Shown here piece by piece: positions 25,366 through 34,736 of a DNA stretch of 64,000 nt (position 1 is its first letter; each line of letters begins with the position of its first letter). The position numbers were made by a program, and so were the translations under genes. Source of the DNA: Aurantibacter_A sp965215845 (GTDB lineage Bacteria > Bacteroidota > Bacteroidia > Flavobacteriales > Flavobacteriaceae); assembly GCA_965215845.1 (NCBI GenBank), contig CBDCEL010000004.1, positions 558,001 through 622,000 on the forward strand, written 5' to 3'. A model generated the notes under the pieces. It was not told where the DNA came from, searched no databases, and saw only the letters and a program-made list of their open reading frames with translations.

Positions 25366-25905
25366 TTATTTGCTAACCAAATAGATAACATCCTTACCAT
25401 CGTTTTCTTTCCAGAGTACTTTGACTTTTTCATTGTTTATGGCATCCACCTGCCTGCCCCGATAATTGGGCTGAATGGGTAAATGTCTACTAAATCGTCG
25501 ATCGATCAATGTCAAAAGTTCGATCTCAGATGGCCGTCCAAAAGACTGAATTGCAGTTAGGGCCGCCCGAATGCTTCTTCCGGTATAAAGTACATCATCG
25601 ATCAGTACCACTTTTTTATCCTCCACCAAAAAACTGATTTTTGTTTTATTGGCCTCCAACGTTTTTTCTCCTCTCCGAAAATCGTCACGGTAAAAAGTAA
25701 TATCCAAAAAGCCGAGGTCGATATGACCTACCTTATAATCCTCTTTAAGAATCTTGGCCAATCGCTCGGCGACGAAAATTCCCCTTGGCTGTAGACCAAT
25801 AAGAACCGTCTGCTTAAAATCGAGATGGTTTTCAAGAAGTTGACAGGCAAGACGATGAAGTATTATCTGAATCTCTTTTGAGGAAAGCAGTACTTTTTGA
25901 CTCAT
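25366..25905 (-). CDS. pyrR: Bifunctional pyr regulator / uracil phosphoribosyltransferase PyrR
   Basis: The PRPP loop is VVLIDDVLYTGRSIRAAL (~99-116). N-terminal LIGLQPRGIFVAERLA and the ITFYRDDF block are typical. In Bacillus, PyrR binds pyr mRNA and causes attenuation at high UMP; here it is directly upstream of pyrB. I see no clear anti-terminator pair in the 49-base gap, so RNA regulation in this locus is not supported. Confidence 0.93.
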   Translation of the reverse strand: MSQKVLLSSKEIQIILHRLACQLLENHLDFKQTVLIGLQPRGIFVAERLAKILKEDYKVGHIDLGFLDITFYRDDFRRGEKTLEANKTKISFLVEDKKVVLIDDVLYTGRSIRAALTAIQSFGRPSEIELLTLIDRRFSRHLPIQPNYRGRQVDAINNEKVKVLWKENDGKDVIYLVSK

Positions 25906-25931
25906 AAGATTATAGGCCGGTGCTTTGTCGG

Positions 25932-25939
25932 CAAAAATA
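25932..25939 (-). promoter_or_regulatory. Candidate -7 element of pyrR
   Basis: TATTTTTG on the minus strand matches TAnnTTTG and lies 26 bases before the pyrR start. The -33 box is not clear. Confidence 0.4.
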
Positions 25940-25976
25940 GGGAATTATCGGGAAAGTGCCTTTGGCAAAAATCAGT

Positions 25977-26648
25977 TCAAGAACTTTGCGATTGATTTTG
26001 ATTGATAAACTTTCCTACTACGACAGCTATCAGTATCACCAAGTAAAATTGACCGGCCAAACCCACCAAGATCGCCGCCTTCTGCGCAACCTGGGTAACA
26101 GGCACTATTTCGCCATAACCAATAGTCAAAAGTGTGATGTAGGCGTAGTACATGATACCATCGGCCCGAATATCGAAATCATCTTGACTTAGAAGAGGGC
26201 CCTGGAAAGAACCTGGGTCTACCAATTCGATCGACATGAATAGAAAGAATGCCAAAAATCCAAGGGAGATATAACCGCTTATCAAGCCGATAATGACATT
26301 CTTACCAACCTTTTTGGCTTTCCAAACTTGCTGTATTATGTTCCAGGTCACAATAATGTGGAACAAAAAGTAGATGGATAGTCGCATTAAGATCTGCCCT
26401 TCGCCCGATCTGGAAATCATGCTCGACCCAAAAATTAGAACGGAGGCAACGAATAATGAAATCAGAAACCATGCGAGCTTTTTTCTTTTTGAAATCAATA
26501 AAACCCCAGATGCAATATTTAATAAGAATAAAATCGGTAATAATATACGCTCGTGAAAATCATGGGGAACGAGCAATGAACCAAAAAGTATGAACAATTG
26601 GGTGGCCAAAAAGAGCTCGAACCTTATTTTATATAGGCGCTTGATCAT
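25977..26648 (-). CDS. Voltage-gated-type K+ channel (six-helix, TIGYGE filter)
   Basis: 223 residues. Hydrophobic segments at about 12-27, 35-52, 58-76, 88-106 and 118-140 precede a pore loop with the potassium selectivity filter TIGYGE (175-180). A last helix follows (187-212), giving a Kv/KcsA-like 6TM arrangement. The fourth helix has no regular row of arginines, so voltage sensing is doubtful. There is no C-terminal cyclic-nucleotide-binding domain; only INQNQSQSS remains after the last helix. Its start overlaps the stop of the adenylate cyclase gene by 4 bases (ATGA), so the two are almost certainly translated together. Confidence 0.85.
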   Translation of the reverse strand: MIKRLYKIRFELFLATQLFILFGSLLVPHDFHERILLPILFLLNIASGVLLISKRKKLAWFLISLFVASVLIFGSSMISRSGEGQILMRLSIYFLFHIIVTWNIIQQVWKAKKVGKNVIIGLISGYISLGFLAFFLFMSIELVDPGSFQGPLLSQDDFDIRADGIMYYAYITLLTIGYGEIVPVTQVAQKAAILVGLAGQFYLVILIAVVVGKFINQNQSQSS

Positions 26649-27724
26649 ATTTCTGTGAGCGTATATATATTGACTTCTTTTTGTTTGCCCTTGAGCAATG
26701 CCGTACCCAATGATTTTGACGATAACGAATCGCCAAGTCTGAGGTTTTTCAACAACGCTTCTGAAATCAAAATAGGAACCTTATACTTATTGCACTCCCC
26801 TTGAATACGTGCAGAGGTATTGATAACGTCGCCGTGATAGGCCAGTTCTTTTTTGACAATTCCAACTTCCGCCACCATTAAATCACCCCCATGTAATCCT
26901 GCCTTGAATTGGGGTATCACCCCATATTTTTCGGAATAGTAATCGGTCTTTGCCAATTTTTGTCTTTGAAAGGCAAAAAATAAATGTACACAGTTGTTGT
27001 TTGCCAATCCTTTTTTATAAGGCCAAGAGAGAACGGCTTCATCACCTACATACTGATAAATCTCGGCATCAAATTTCGGTACTACCTCATTGAGATCGTA
27101 GAAGCAATCCTGAATGAACTGGCTATACCTGAAATGCCCCAATTTCTCTGCAATGGTGGTCGAATCTTTTAAATCGAGAAACATAAAAATCCTCTTTTCC
27201 TCTTTTGGATCCTTGTATTTCCCCAGCAGCATTTTAAAAAAAACACCTTTCCCGAATTTTTCAATCGCTATTCGAATAAATGAAAATACAAGGGAAAGCA
27301 GAGCGATATACAACAAAACGGCCCTAAGGGTCTTATTTGTTCTCCACCACCCTCTTTGGGTGTCGATATTAATTTGATCCAAGGCGGTAAAAATTTCGAG
27401 AACAACAGTGAACAGGGCAATAGAGGCTACAAAGTAAATCAAGGATTTGAGTGCCAAATCGAGACCTATAGACAGCTTCTTTGGGCCAAACTTATCAAAC
27501 AAATAGTCAATGGTCGAATAGAGCAATCCAATTGAAAAACCGACAATTGCATGATTTAAAATTGTCTTCCAAAAAGGCATTTCGGCATATTTTCCGGTCA
27601 GCAAAATACCCTCGTTGTCATCAAGGCCATAATATCTCAGGAAACCGAAAAGTCCCATACCTATGGTCCAGAACAACAGTGACTGCCATAGCATTCTCAA
27701 AAAAAGTTTAGCATCTCGGTTCAT
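26645..27724 (-). CDS. Membrane-bound class III adenylate cyclase
   Basis: 359 residues. Four membrane helices (about 11-30, 53-73, 90-112, 134-155) lead to a cyclase homology domain from ~175. Metal-binding aspartates are in MFLDLKDSTT (Asp184) and YQYVGDEAVLSW (Asp228). FKAGLHGG has the adenine-type Lys274 and HGDVINTSARIQ holds Asp299, Asn302 and Arg306. All catalytic positions of an active, ATP-specific enzyme are therefore present. It starts 15 bases after the RND pump gene and overlaps the K+ channel gene, placing it in the efflux operon. No cAMP receptor gene is in the window. Confidence 0.88.
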   Translation of the reverse strand: MNRDAKLFLRMLWQSLLFWTIGMGLFGFLRYYGLDDNEGILLTGKYAEMPFWKTILNHAIVGFSIGLLYSTIDYLFDKFGPKKLSIGLDLALKSLIYFVASIALFTVVLEIFTALDQINIDTQRGWWRTNKTLRAVLLYIALLSLVFSFIRIAIEKFGKGVFFKMLLGKYKDPKEEKRIFMFLDLKDSTTIAEKLGHFRYSQFIQDCFYDLNEVVPKFDAEIYQYVGDEAVLSWPYKKGLANNNCVHLFFAFQRQKLAKTDYYSEKYGVIPQFKAGLHGGDLMVAEVGIVKKELAYHGDVINTSARIQGECNKYKVPILISEALLKNLRLGDSLSSKSLGTALLKGKQKEVNIYTLTEI

Positions 27725-27739
27725 GACTTTGTATAAAGA

Positions 27740-30700
27740 CTAATCTTCCAACAGTGCCTCGTTAAAGGTATAATCCTTATAGCTCACCTTGTACAGGGCA
27801 CTATAGAGCGATGGTATGAATACCAAGGTTATCACTGTGCCAAAAAGGAGTCCGACCATAATGCTGACGGCCATTCCCTCCCACATTTCGCCTCCACTCA
27901 GATAGAGTGGGATCAAACCTAAAACGGTTGTAAATGTTGCCAATAAAATAGGTCGAAAGCGTTGCAAGCATGCCGCTATGACCGCGTCTTCTTCGCTCCG
28001 ACCCAAATCTCTCTGTTCAACTTCCATACGGTCAATCAATACAATCGCATTGTTGATTACGATACCCGCCAAGGATATAACCCCCAAAAAGGGCATAAAT
28101 CCAAAGGCTTCCTGAAATAACAACAGGCCGATAACAACGCCTATAATCCCCAGAGGGATTGTCAAAACGACCATCACCATTTTTCGAAAAGAATTGAATT
28201 GAATGATCAACAACAGTACGATTATGAATGCCGATATCGGCAAGTACCCGATTACCGAGCCCATACTTTCCTCTGAATTCTTGGCGTCTCCCCCCAACTC
28301 ATAGTAATACCCTTGTGGCCAACTCTTCATCTGTTCGTCTAACCAAGGGGTGATTTCCGATGTGACCGCTGAGGCATTGGCCCCCTCACGTAGTTCGCTC
28401 ATCACATTGATGGTGCGTCGCAGATCAAGTCGCTTTATTTTTGAATATTGCCATTGCGGCACGATCGAGGCAACTTGTAACAATGGGACGCTTCTACCCG
28501 AAGATTGTGCAAATATGTTCAAGGTTTCCAATGAACCCAATGATTGCTGCTGGTTGGCATCACTGCGCATTATGATCGGGATTGATTTATCATCTTCTCG
28601 ATATTCACCTGTTTGAAATCCGTCAAGAACGGTTTCTAGTGAAGTTGCAATGTCTTGACTGGTAATACCGGCCGTCTGCGCCCGATTTTGATCGATCTCG
28701 ATCAAGAACTTTTTACTTTTTGGTCCCCAATCGTCTTTGACATTTTTGGTGCCATTGATTTGCGATAATCTCAATTTTACCCTTTCCGCAATTTTGGAAA
28801 GTTCGTCGGGATCGCTACCAGAAACCTTGATTTCAATAGGAACACCTCCACCGCCAGCGCCCAAGGGACCTACCTTGATATCGGCATTGGGGAAATTGTT
28901 GAAAGCAAATTTGTCGAGCTTCGCGATCATGGCATTATTTTCATTGAAAGATGAAGTGTTGACCAATATGTGGGCGTAGTTCGAATTGGCCTCATCTGGG
29001 GAATACCCAAGGTCATAAGATTCTGGGCCTTCACCGATATAAGAAGACCAGTCGACAATGCCCAAAGTTCTTGAGTCATTGGTCTTCAGCGAGTCCGTCA
29101 TATATTTCTCCAACTTTTGAACTACCTCGCTTGTGCGTTCGATCTTGTTGCCCTCAGGTAGATTTATATCGACCGTGATCATATTGCGATCACTATCTGG
29201 AAAAAAGACGAACGGAATGTACCCGAAACCATATATTGATGCAAAAAAGGCCACAAAAATCCCAATAATCACTTTCCATTTATGCCTTAAGGCTACCAAA
29301 ATCAAGCCTTTATAATACCCCTTCAATTTGGAGATAACCCGATCAACCAAGCTTGGTTTTTCCTCTCCTTTGGGTTTTACCCTTAAGAACATATAGCAGA
29401 ACATGGTTATGACCGTAAGGGCAATGATCCATGAAGACATCAAGGCAATGGTTATCACAACGAATATGGGCCCTACAATATCGCCCATGGTGGTCGGTGA
29501 CAGATAAAAGGCAAGAAAGGCCGCAGATGTGGTAAGTGTAGAAATCAATAGAGGCATCCATAGTTCAGAGAAAGCTTCAATGGCGGCTTTCTTTGCCTTG
29601 ATGCCCTGTTCCATTTTGACCATTATGGTTTCGGCCACAACAATGGCATTATCCACCAACATACCCAAGGCCATAATCAAGGCGGCCAAGGTGACCTGGT
29701 TTAGACCAATGTTCATCATGCCCATGATCATCAAGGTCATGATCGTAACGATTGGAATCAAACTGGCAATGACCAAACCTGTTCGAATGCCCAAAAATAT
29801 GAGCATGACCAATAAGACTATTCCTATGGACTGGAGTAGATTGACCAAGAAATTTTGAACCTTGTCATCTATATAGGTATCCAATGAAGAGATTCGGGTC
29901 AATTCCAAGCCGACCGGTAAACGTTTTTGCCATTGCGCAACCACTTCGTTGACAGCCTCGCCCAAAAAGATCACATTGGCATTTTCCTTTAGGTTGACAT
30001 GTAATGAGATTGCATCCATTCCGTTGACCCGTACTTTTTGCGTAGGGGGATCTATGTATCCTTTGGTGACGGTCGTTATATCACCTAGTTTGACCAATTG
30101 GGTATTCTCATTATTTCCAACCGAAATGAGCATCTCGCGGATAGCCTCAACGCTGTCGAAGTTTCCCGTAGGTTCTAAAATTATTCGCTCGTCCCCTACA
30201 TTGACCTGCCCTCCCGAATTCAATATGTTCGTTGCCGAAATACTCTGTTGAAGCCTAGAAGCGGATAAACCATACTCCCTTAATCTGGCATTATCAAATT
30301 CAACAAACACACGTTCTTCCTGTTCGCCACCGATTTCTACTTTGGCCGCATCCGGCAGTTTTATAAGGTCGTCCTTTATGTCATCGGCGTATTCCTTCAT
30401 TTCGGCATATGAAAAACCGTCGGACATTAGGCCCACTACAATACCATAAACATCACCAACCCCGTCATCATTCAAATTGGGCTGAACTCCCTGGGGTAGT
30501 CCTCTGAGGCTATTGAGTTTTCTTCTCAATCGGTCCCATACGGCCTGCATCTTTTCTTTTGGAACCTCATCTTTCAAGGTGACCATCACAATCGAAAGTC
30601 CTGTTCTAGAGGTGCTTGATACTTCTTTGAGTTCTGGAAGTTCTTGCGCGACCTTTTCGATCTTATCCGATACCAATTGCTCAACCCGCTCAGGACTTGC

Positions 30701-30859
30701 TCCCGGAAAACTTGAAACCACACTTGCAACCCGAACCGTATAAGGCGGCATACTATCTCGAGAAAGTGAAGAATATGTAGTTATGCCCAACAAAACAATG
30801 GTGGCAAGTACCATAAAAGTGATTCTATTCTTATCTATGGAGAATCGGGCTAGGTTCAT
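27740..30859 (-). CDS. RND-family efflux pump, inner-membrane permease
   Basis: 1039 residues, the normal size of AcrB/MexB-type transporters. The N-terminus MNLARFSIDKNRITFMVL leads to the first helix and the periplasmic porter domain. The TM4 proton-relay region reads ALGMLVDNAIVVAE: one Asp (VDNA) where AcrB has two adjacent Asp. FGFMPFLGVISLAGIVINNAIVLIDRM is the TM10 block. It exports a hydrophobic or toxic substrate with the adaptor and the TolC-type protein encoded just upstream. Substrate unknown. Confidence 0.94.
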   Translation of the reverse strand: MNLARFSIDKNRITFMVLATIVLLGITTYSSLSRDSMPPYTVRVASVVSSFPGASPERVEQLVSDKIEKVAQELPELKEVSSTSRTGLSIVMVTLKDEVPKEKMQAVWDRLRRKLNSLRGLPQGVQPNLNDDGVGDVYGIVVGLMSDGFSYAEMKEYADDIKDDLIKLPDAAKVEIGGEQEERVFVEFDNARLREYGLSASRLQQSISATNILNSGGQVNVGDERIILEPTGNFDSVEAIREMLISVGNNENTQLVKLGDITTVTKGYIDPPTQKVRVNGMDAISLHVNLKENANVIFLGEAVNEVVAQWQKRLPVGLELTRISSLDTYIDDKVQNFLVNLLQSIGIVLLVMLIFLGIRTGLVIASLIPIVTIMTLMIMGMMNIGLNQVTLAALIMALGMLVDNAIVVAETIMVKMEQGIKAKKAAIEAFSELWMPLLISTLTTSAAFLAFYLSPTTMGDIVGPIFVVITIALMSSWIIALTVITMFCYMFLRVKPKGEEKPSLVDRVISKLKGYYKGLILVALRHKWKVIIGIFVAFFASIYGFGYIPFVFFPDSDRNMITVDINLPEGNKIERTSEVVQKLEKYMTDSLKTNDSRTLGIVDWSSYIGEGPESYDLGYSPDEANSNYAHILVNTSSFNENNAMIAKLDKFAFNNFPNADIKVGPLGAGGGGVPIEIKVSGSDPDELSKIAERVKLRLSQINGTKNVKDDWGPKSKKFLIEIDQNRAQTAGITSQDIATSLETVLDGFQTGEYREDDKSIPIIMRSDANQQQSLGSLETLNIFAQSSGRSVPLLQVASIVPQWQYSKIKRLDLRRTINVMSELREGANASAVTSEITPWLDEQMKSWPQGYYYELGGDAKNSEESMGSVIGYLPISAFIIVLLLIIQFNSFRKMVMVVLTIPLGIIGVVIGLLLFQEAFGFMPFLGVISLAGIVINNAIVLIDRMEVEQRDLGRSEEDAVIAACLQRFRPILLATFTTVLGLIPLYLSGGEMWEGMAVSIMVGLLFGTVITLVFIPSLYSALYKVSYKDYTFNEALLED

Positions 30860-30913
30860 TTGTCGGTTGTTTATGTTTTCTAAGTATGGTTCTCTCCTCG
30901 AGAAATAGGTCGA

Positions 30914-31999
30914 TTATTGCAATCGCACCTCCTGTCCGTCAAGCAATGTTTGTAAGCCTGCGGTAGCAATTTTTTGCCCGGCGGATAGACCGGATAGTAT
31001 TTCAAATCCTTCTGAGGTCAAGTCGCCTATGGTCACTTGCTGTTTGGAAACACTTGCCTGATCGCCTGCCTCATTTATGAGATATACAAAACGACCATCA
31101 CTATCCTCTCCTATCGCATGTGCAGGAACAACAAGTTCTTTTTTTGTCATTCCATTATCCCCAAAATCGAAGGTGACATTGGTGGCCATCCCACTTTTAA
31201 TTTCGTCGGAAGGATTGACCACCGTTACCCTTACTGGATAGGTGGCAGTATTGGCATCGACCGCCGGTGCCGCCTCCGTAACCTTGGCCTTGAACTTTTT
31301 ATCGGGAAGGGAAGCAAAGTCAACGTCAACCTCCATTCCAACTTTTACCGCATTGATCACACTCTCAGGAATACCCAATGAGATTTCCATATCGGTACCA
31401 GCATTCAAGGTTGCGACGGTTTGCCCAGCAGTTACATTTTCATCGATTTCGGCATTGACTGCCGCAATCGTACCATCTTCAGGAGCGTATAAATAACCAT
31501 ACCGTATTTGCTCTTGCTGAATGGCAACACCGCGTTTGGCTGATTCATAACCCTCTTGCGCCGTTTTGAATGAGTTCTTGGCAGCCTCAAAATCACTTAG
31601 GGCCGAACTTCCCTTTTCATAGAGTGAGCGCACGCGATTAAGGCTCAACTTAGCGGTATTCATTTGTGAGGCAGCGCTATTCAAATCCGTCAGCGACTGC
31701 TCATAAGACAATCGCGCTTGTACATTGTCCAATCTCGCAAGTAAATCTCCCTTACTTACTTTTTGACCGAGTTTGATATCGAACTCCGTTATTATTCCAT
31801 TGTTTCGAAAACTGAGTTTGATGATTTTATCGGTTTGGGCAGTTCCACTGAAGGTTCTGACTTTTTCACCTCCAAGAAAACCGACAACTTCATATTTAAC
31901 AGGCCTTACGAATTTTTCGGCTTGTTTTTCCTTTTCTCCGCATGACCATACTAACACAACAAGCAGGCCCATTATAATCTTTTCGATGGCATTTTTCAT
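30914..31999 (-). CDS. RND efflux periplasmic adaptor lipoprotein (membrane fusion protein)
   Basis: 361 residues. Lipobox ends at Cys20 (LLVVLVWSC), so it is lipid-anchored. A split barrel-sandwich follows (KLGQKVSKGDLLARLDNVQARL and LYAPEDGTIAAVNAEIDENVTAGQTV) with a coiled-coil hairpin between. C-terminal beta-barrel and membrane-proximal domains end with ATAGLQTLLDGQEVRLQ. It lies 19 bases after the TolC-fusion gene and 54 bases before the pump gene. Confidence 0.94.
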   Translation of the reverse strand: MKNAIEKIIMGLLVVLVWSCGEKEKQAEKFVRPVKYEVVGFLGGEKVRTFSGTAQTDKIIKLSFRNNGIITEFDIKLGQKVSKGDLLARLDNVQARLSYEQSLTDLNSAASQMNTAKLSLNRVRSLYEKGSSALSDFEAAKNSFKTAQEGYESAKRGVAIQQEQIRYGYLYAPEDGTIAAVNAEIDENVTAGQTVATLNAGTDMEISLGIPESVINAVKVGMEVDVDFASLPDKKFKAKVTEAAPAVDANTATYPVRVTVVNPSDEIKSGMATNVTFDFGDNGMTKKELVVPAHAIGEDSDGRFVYLINEAGDQASVSKQQVTIGDLTSEGFEILSGLSAGQKIATAGLQTLLDGQEVRLQ

Positions 32000-32018
32000 T
32001 GCACAGTTTTTAAAGATG

Positions 32019-34361
32019 TTAGTTTCTATTATTCAGGAATTCAAAAAAACGTTGTTTAAATTCCTCATTCTTTTGTTCTGAATTCAACAGGAAATAATAA
32101 CCCAAAAAGCGCTCTAATTGTAAGGAGCTTAGCAAGAAATTGTAATTGGCCGTAGCGCTTGCCAGTTGTGCACTTAGGTAATTGTTCTGCGCATCGAGCA
32201 GCTGAACAATGTTGACCGCACCATTCGCATAAGAAGTCTGTGTGAGATCTAGGGCTTCTTTGGCCGTTTCTTCGGAGACTTTTGAAAGATGAATGTTCGA
32301 GACCTGATTGACAAGGCTCAAGACAGCACTTCTAACGTTGGTGGCAATGGCCAACTCGGTATTCTCCTTGTTGATTTCAAGCTGGTCTTTTTGTATTAAA
32401 GCGGTTTGACGGTTGACATTCGTGAGATTTTGATTGATGAGTGGTATTGAGAGGCTGACTCCCACGTTGTAATTATTATCCAACAAGGTGAACCCCTGTG
32501 GTGCGGTACTTCCCTCACCAGACCTATTGAAGGTATGATTGTACTGCCCTTGAAGTCCCAATGTCGGTAATATTCGCCCTAAACTGTTCAATTTTATGTT
32601 GCGATCGGTCGCATCGAGATTGTATCCCAAAGAACGAAGTTCTGGTGAATTTTCATGGGCTTCCCGAATCAAAAAGTCGATAAAGGGTTCCCTTAAAGTC
32701 GGATCATCCAACAACCCGATCATACGTTCATAGTTGTACTGCTCGAAAATCCCCTCCCTTAACTCGGCATCGTCTACGTCGATTTCCATATTCACCGGAT
32801 TGTTCAAAACCTGATTTAGGTTCACGAAACCCTGTTCCAATTGGTTTATGGCCTCAACCATTGCTTGTGTATTTTGAGCCATCTGGCTACGAAAACGAAG
32901 TAAATCGGATTTTCCCGCTTCCCCGGCCTCATAGTTCTGCTCGGCAATTTGCAAATTTCGTTTGGTCAAATCGAGGTTCTGGATCTGAATCTGGGTGTTC
33001 GCCTTGAGGATCAATGTATTGAAGAAGGCGTTTGACACTTCGAAAATAAGATCAAGCTCCGCCGCATTGAAAAGTTCTTCTTGCGCCTTTTGTAAATTCT
33101 TTTGAATGGCAATATTGGCATTGGCCGCTTCAGAAAAAAGCGTTTGCTGTAATGTAATGTTGCCTGAGGTAGAAAATTCAGGGTTTTGCCCGTTGCTGAT
33201 GGCGGCCAAATCGGGATCGATATAGGTCCCCGTTGTCGACGCCGTCAATGAAGGGAGGTAGTTGCTTTTGGCACTCTTGACATCTTGCACGCTCAGTTCA
33301 ACGTCTTTTTCGCTTGCCCTAAGATTGAGGTTGTTTTTCAAGGCATCGTCTATGGCAGTCAATAAATTATACTGCTTTTCCGAAATAACATTTTTGAATT
33401 CACCGACAAAGTCGGTTTCGTTGATCAGACTGTATTTGATCGGAACCCCTACCAATTCGGCAGTATTGTAATTTATGGTAAGTCTCGGTGTATAATCAAT
33501 GTAGACCGGCAAATCTGAAAGTGGCGTACCGTTTATGAACGCCTCAATGTTAAGGGCAATACGCCGAAAAAACTGATCAATGTTCTCATCTGACTGATTG
33601 GTAGCCATAATTCCGGCCCATACATCCTCAGGGCCATTGATGGTAAAGGAAGGAAGGCCTTCCTTAATAAATGCCTGGGCCAACTGCTTGTTTTCAGCCT
33701 CATTAAAAAAGAAACCCCCAGCCATGTATATAGCATCAATTCCATCAAGGTTGGACGTGATATCGGATACATTGGAAAAAGGTATGAGTTTATATTCGGC
33801 ATCCAGAGCGCTTATTTCCTTATCAAAAGTCACGTTCAACGGAAGTATCTGACCTAGACCTCTTTCAATGGCAATTCCCAGTTTTTTAAAATTCGTGAGT
33901 TCCTTGAATTTTTTGAAATCAGCGTTGTACGATTCCGACTCAACCAAATAGGTGAAATTTTCAATACCCGAGGTTTTCTTTTCAAAATCAATATTGGAAA
34001 AGTCTCGATTGACCGCACCAAACAAAATGGTAGGCTTCTGATGCACACCCAACTTTTCAATTATTCGACTATTGACCGGACCAAAAGCCAAGATAATATC
34101 GGTATCATTGGCCAAGAGTTGGTTATAGTTTTCTTGGGCTTTTTGCAAGTCGTAATTGTTGACCAGATTGTACTCCTTCCTAAAGTTTACAATGGCATCT
34201 TCGCCCACCACAGCTCGGACCTGTGCCTCCAACTCGTCAAAAAGGGGTGCCAGTTCCTCTGTCTGAAAATCCACCAAGACTCCAATATCGTAAGTGGTTT
34301 TTTCTTGGGACAATGCAACTGCATTATAAAGACAGATCAGAAAGAGTATGTAGTTTTTCAT
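32019..34361 (-). CDS. Outer-membrane TolC-type efflux protein fused to an N-terminal solute-binding domain
   Basis: 780 residues, about 300 more than a usual TolC protein. A signal peptide (cleavage near ALS-QE) is followed by ~24-325, which reads as a two-lobed type 1 periplasmic-binding domain of the ABC_sub_bind kind: IGVLVDFQTEELAPLF, then LANDTDIILAFGPVNSR, KPTILFGAVNRDFSNI, GLGQILPLNVTF, and DAIYMAGGFFFNEAENKQLAQ. From ~335 on, two TolC repeats follow: DALKNNLNLRASEKDV..., PSLTASTTGTY and NSPELRSLGYNLDATD, PTLGLQGQYNHTF. It is the first gene of the tolC-adaptor-RND-cyclase-channel run. The fusion suggests that ligand binding at the periplasm might gate or sense export; that is inference. 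Confidence 0.88.
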   Translation of the reverse strand: MKNYILFLICLYNAVALSQEKTTYDIGVLVDFQTEELAPLFDELEAQVRAVVGEDAIVNFRKEYNLVNNYDLQKAQENYNQLLANDTDIILAFGPVNSRIIEKLGVHQKPTILFGAVNRDFSNIDFEKKTSGIENFTYLVESESYNADFKKFKELTNFKKLGIAIERGLGQILPLNVTFDKEISALDAEYKLIPFSNVSDITSNLDGIDAIYMAGGFFFNEAENKQLAQAFIKEGLPSFTINGPEDVWAGIMATNQSDENIDQFFRRIALNIEAFINGTPLSDLPVYIDYTPRLTINYNTAELVGVPIKYSLINETDFVGEFKNVISEKQYNLLTAIDDALKNNLNLRASEKDVELSVQDVKSAKSNYLPSLTASTTGTYIDPDLAAISNGQNPEFSTSGNITLQQTLFSEAANANIAIQKNLQKAQEELFNAAELDLIFEVSNAFFNTLILKANTQIQIQNLDLTKRNLQIAEQNYEAGEAGKSDLLRFRSQMAQNTQAMVEAINQLEQGFVNLNQVLNNPVNMEIDVDDAELREGIFEQYNYERMIGLLDDPTLREPFIDFLIREAHENSPELRSLGYNLDATDRNIKLNSLGRILPTLGLQGQYNHTFNRSGEGSTAPQGFTLLDNNYNVGVSLSIPLINQNLTNVNRQTALIQKDQLEINKENTELAIATNVRSAVLSLVNQVSNIHLSKVSEETAKEALDLTQTSYANGAVNIVQLLDAQNNYLSAQLASATANYNFLLSSLQLERFLGYYFLLNSEQKNEEFKQRFFEFLNNRN

Positions 34362-34677
34362 GGTCGGTAGGCTTTATCACATTTGAAAATATATTCTCTT
34401 GGGATAACCGTCAAGTGTTATTTCACCCTATTTAGGGAGCAACTCTAAATATAGTTCAATTTTTGGTTTAGTCGGATGATTTAAAAATATGAATCCTTGT
34501 TTGTAAAAATAGTCTAGACAGTTACCTATATCTCCCATCTTCATAACATTCGCCGGCCATTGCACGTTTAGGTCATTGATGCCAGTAAATCATTTGATCG
34601 TTCAAAACTAAATTACCGGGGCAACGCCCTCGTATAGATTTTTCGGAAGCTTGAATATATTTTCCAGCTTATCCGAA
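34362..34677. other. Spacer between the efflux operon and rpsA
   Basis: About 315 bases. Minus-strand TAGTTTTG at 34610-34603 is a -7-like box but has no well-placed TTG and lies 240 bases from the start of the TolC-fusion gene. I see no ORF, RNA gene or repeat. A regulator binding site may lie here; nothing specific is visible. Confidence 0.4.
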
Positions 34678-34714
34678 AAGAAAAAGCCGTGTTTGCCAAT
34701 TGGCAAACACGGCT
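34678..34714 (-). terminator. Rho-independent terminator of rpsA
   Basis: A perfect 30-base palindrome (34685-34714, left half agccgtgtttgcca) lies 22 bases beyond the rpsA stop. On the minus strand it is followed by TTTTTCTTTTC. Both stem and tail are strong. Confidence 0.88.
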
Positions 34715-34736
34715 CAAAAAAAAATTTAATATCCGG

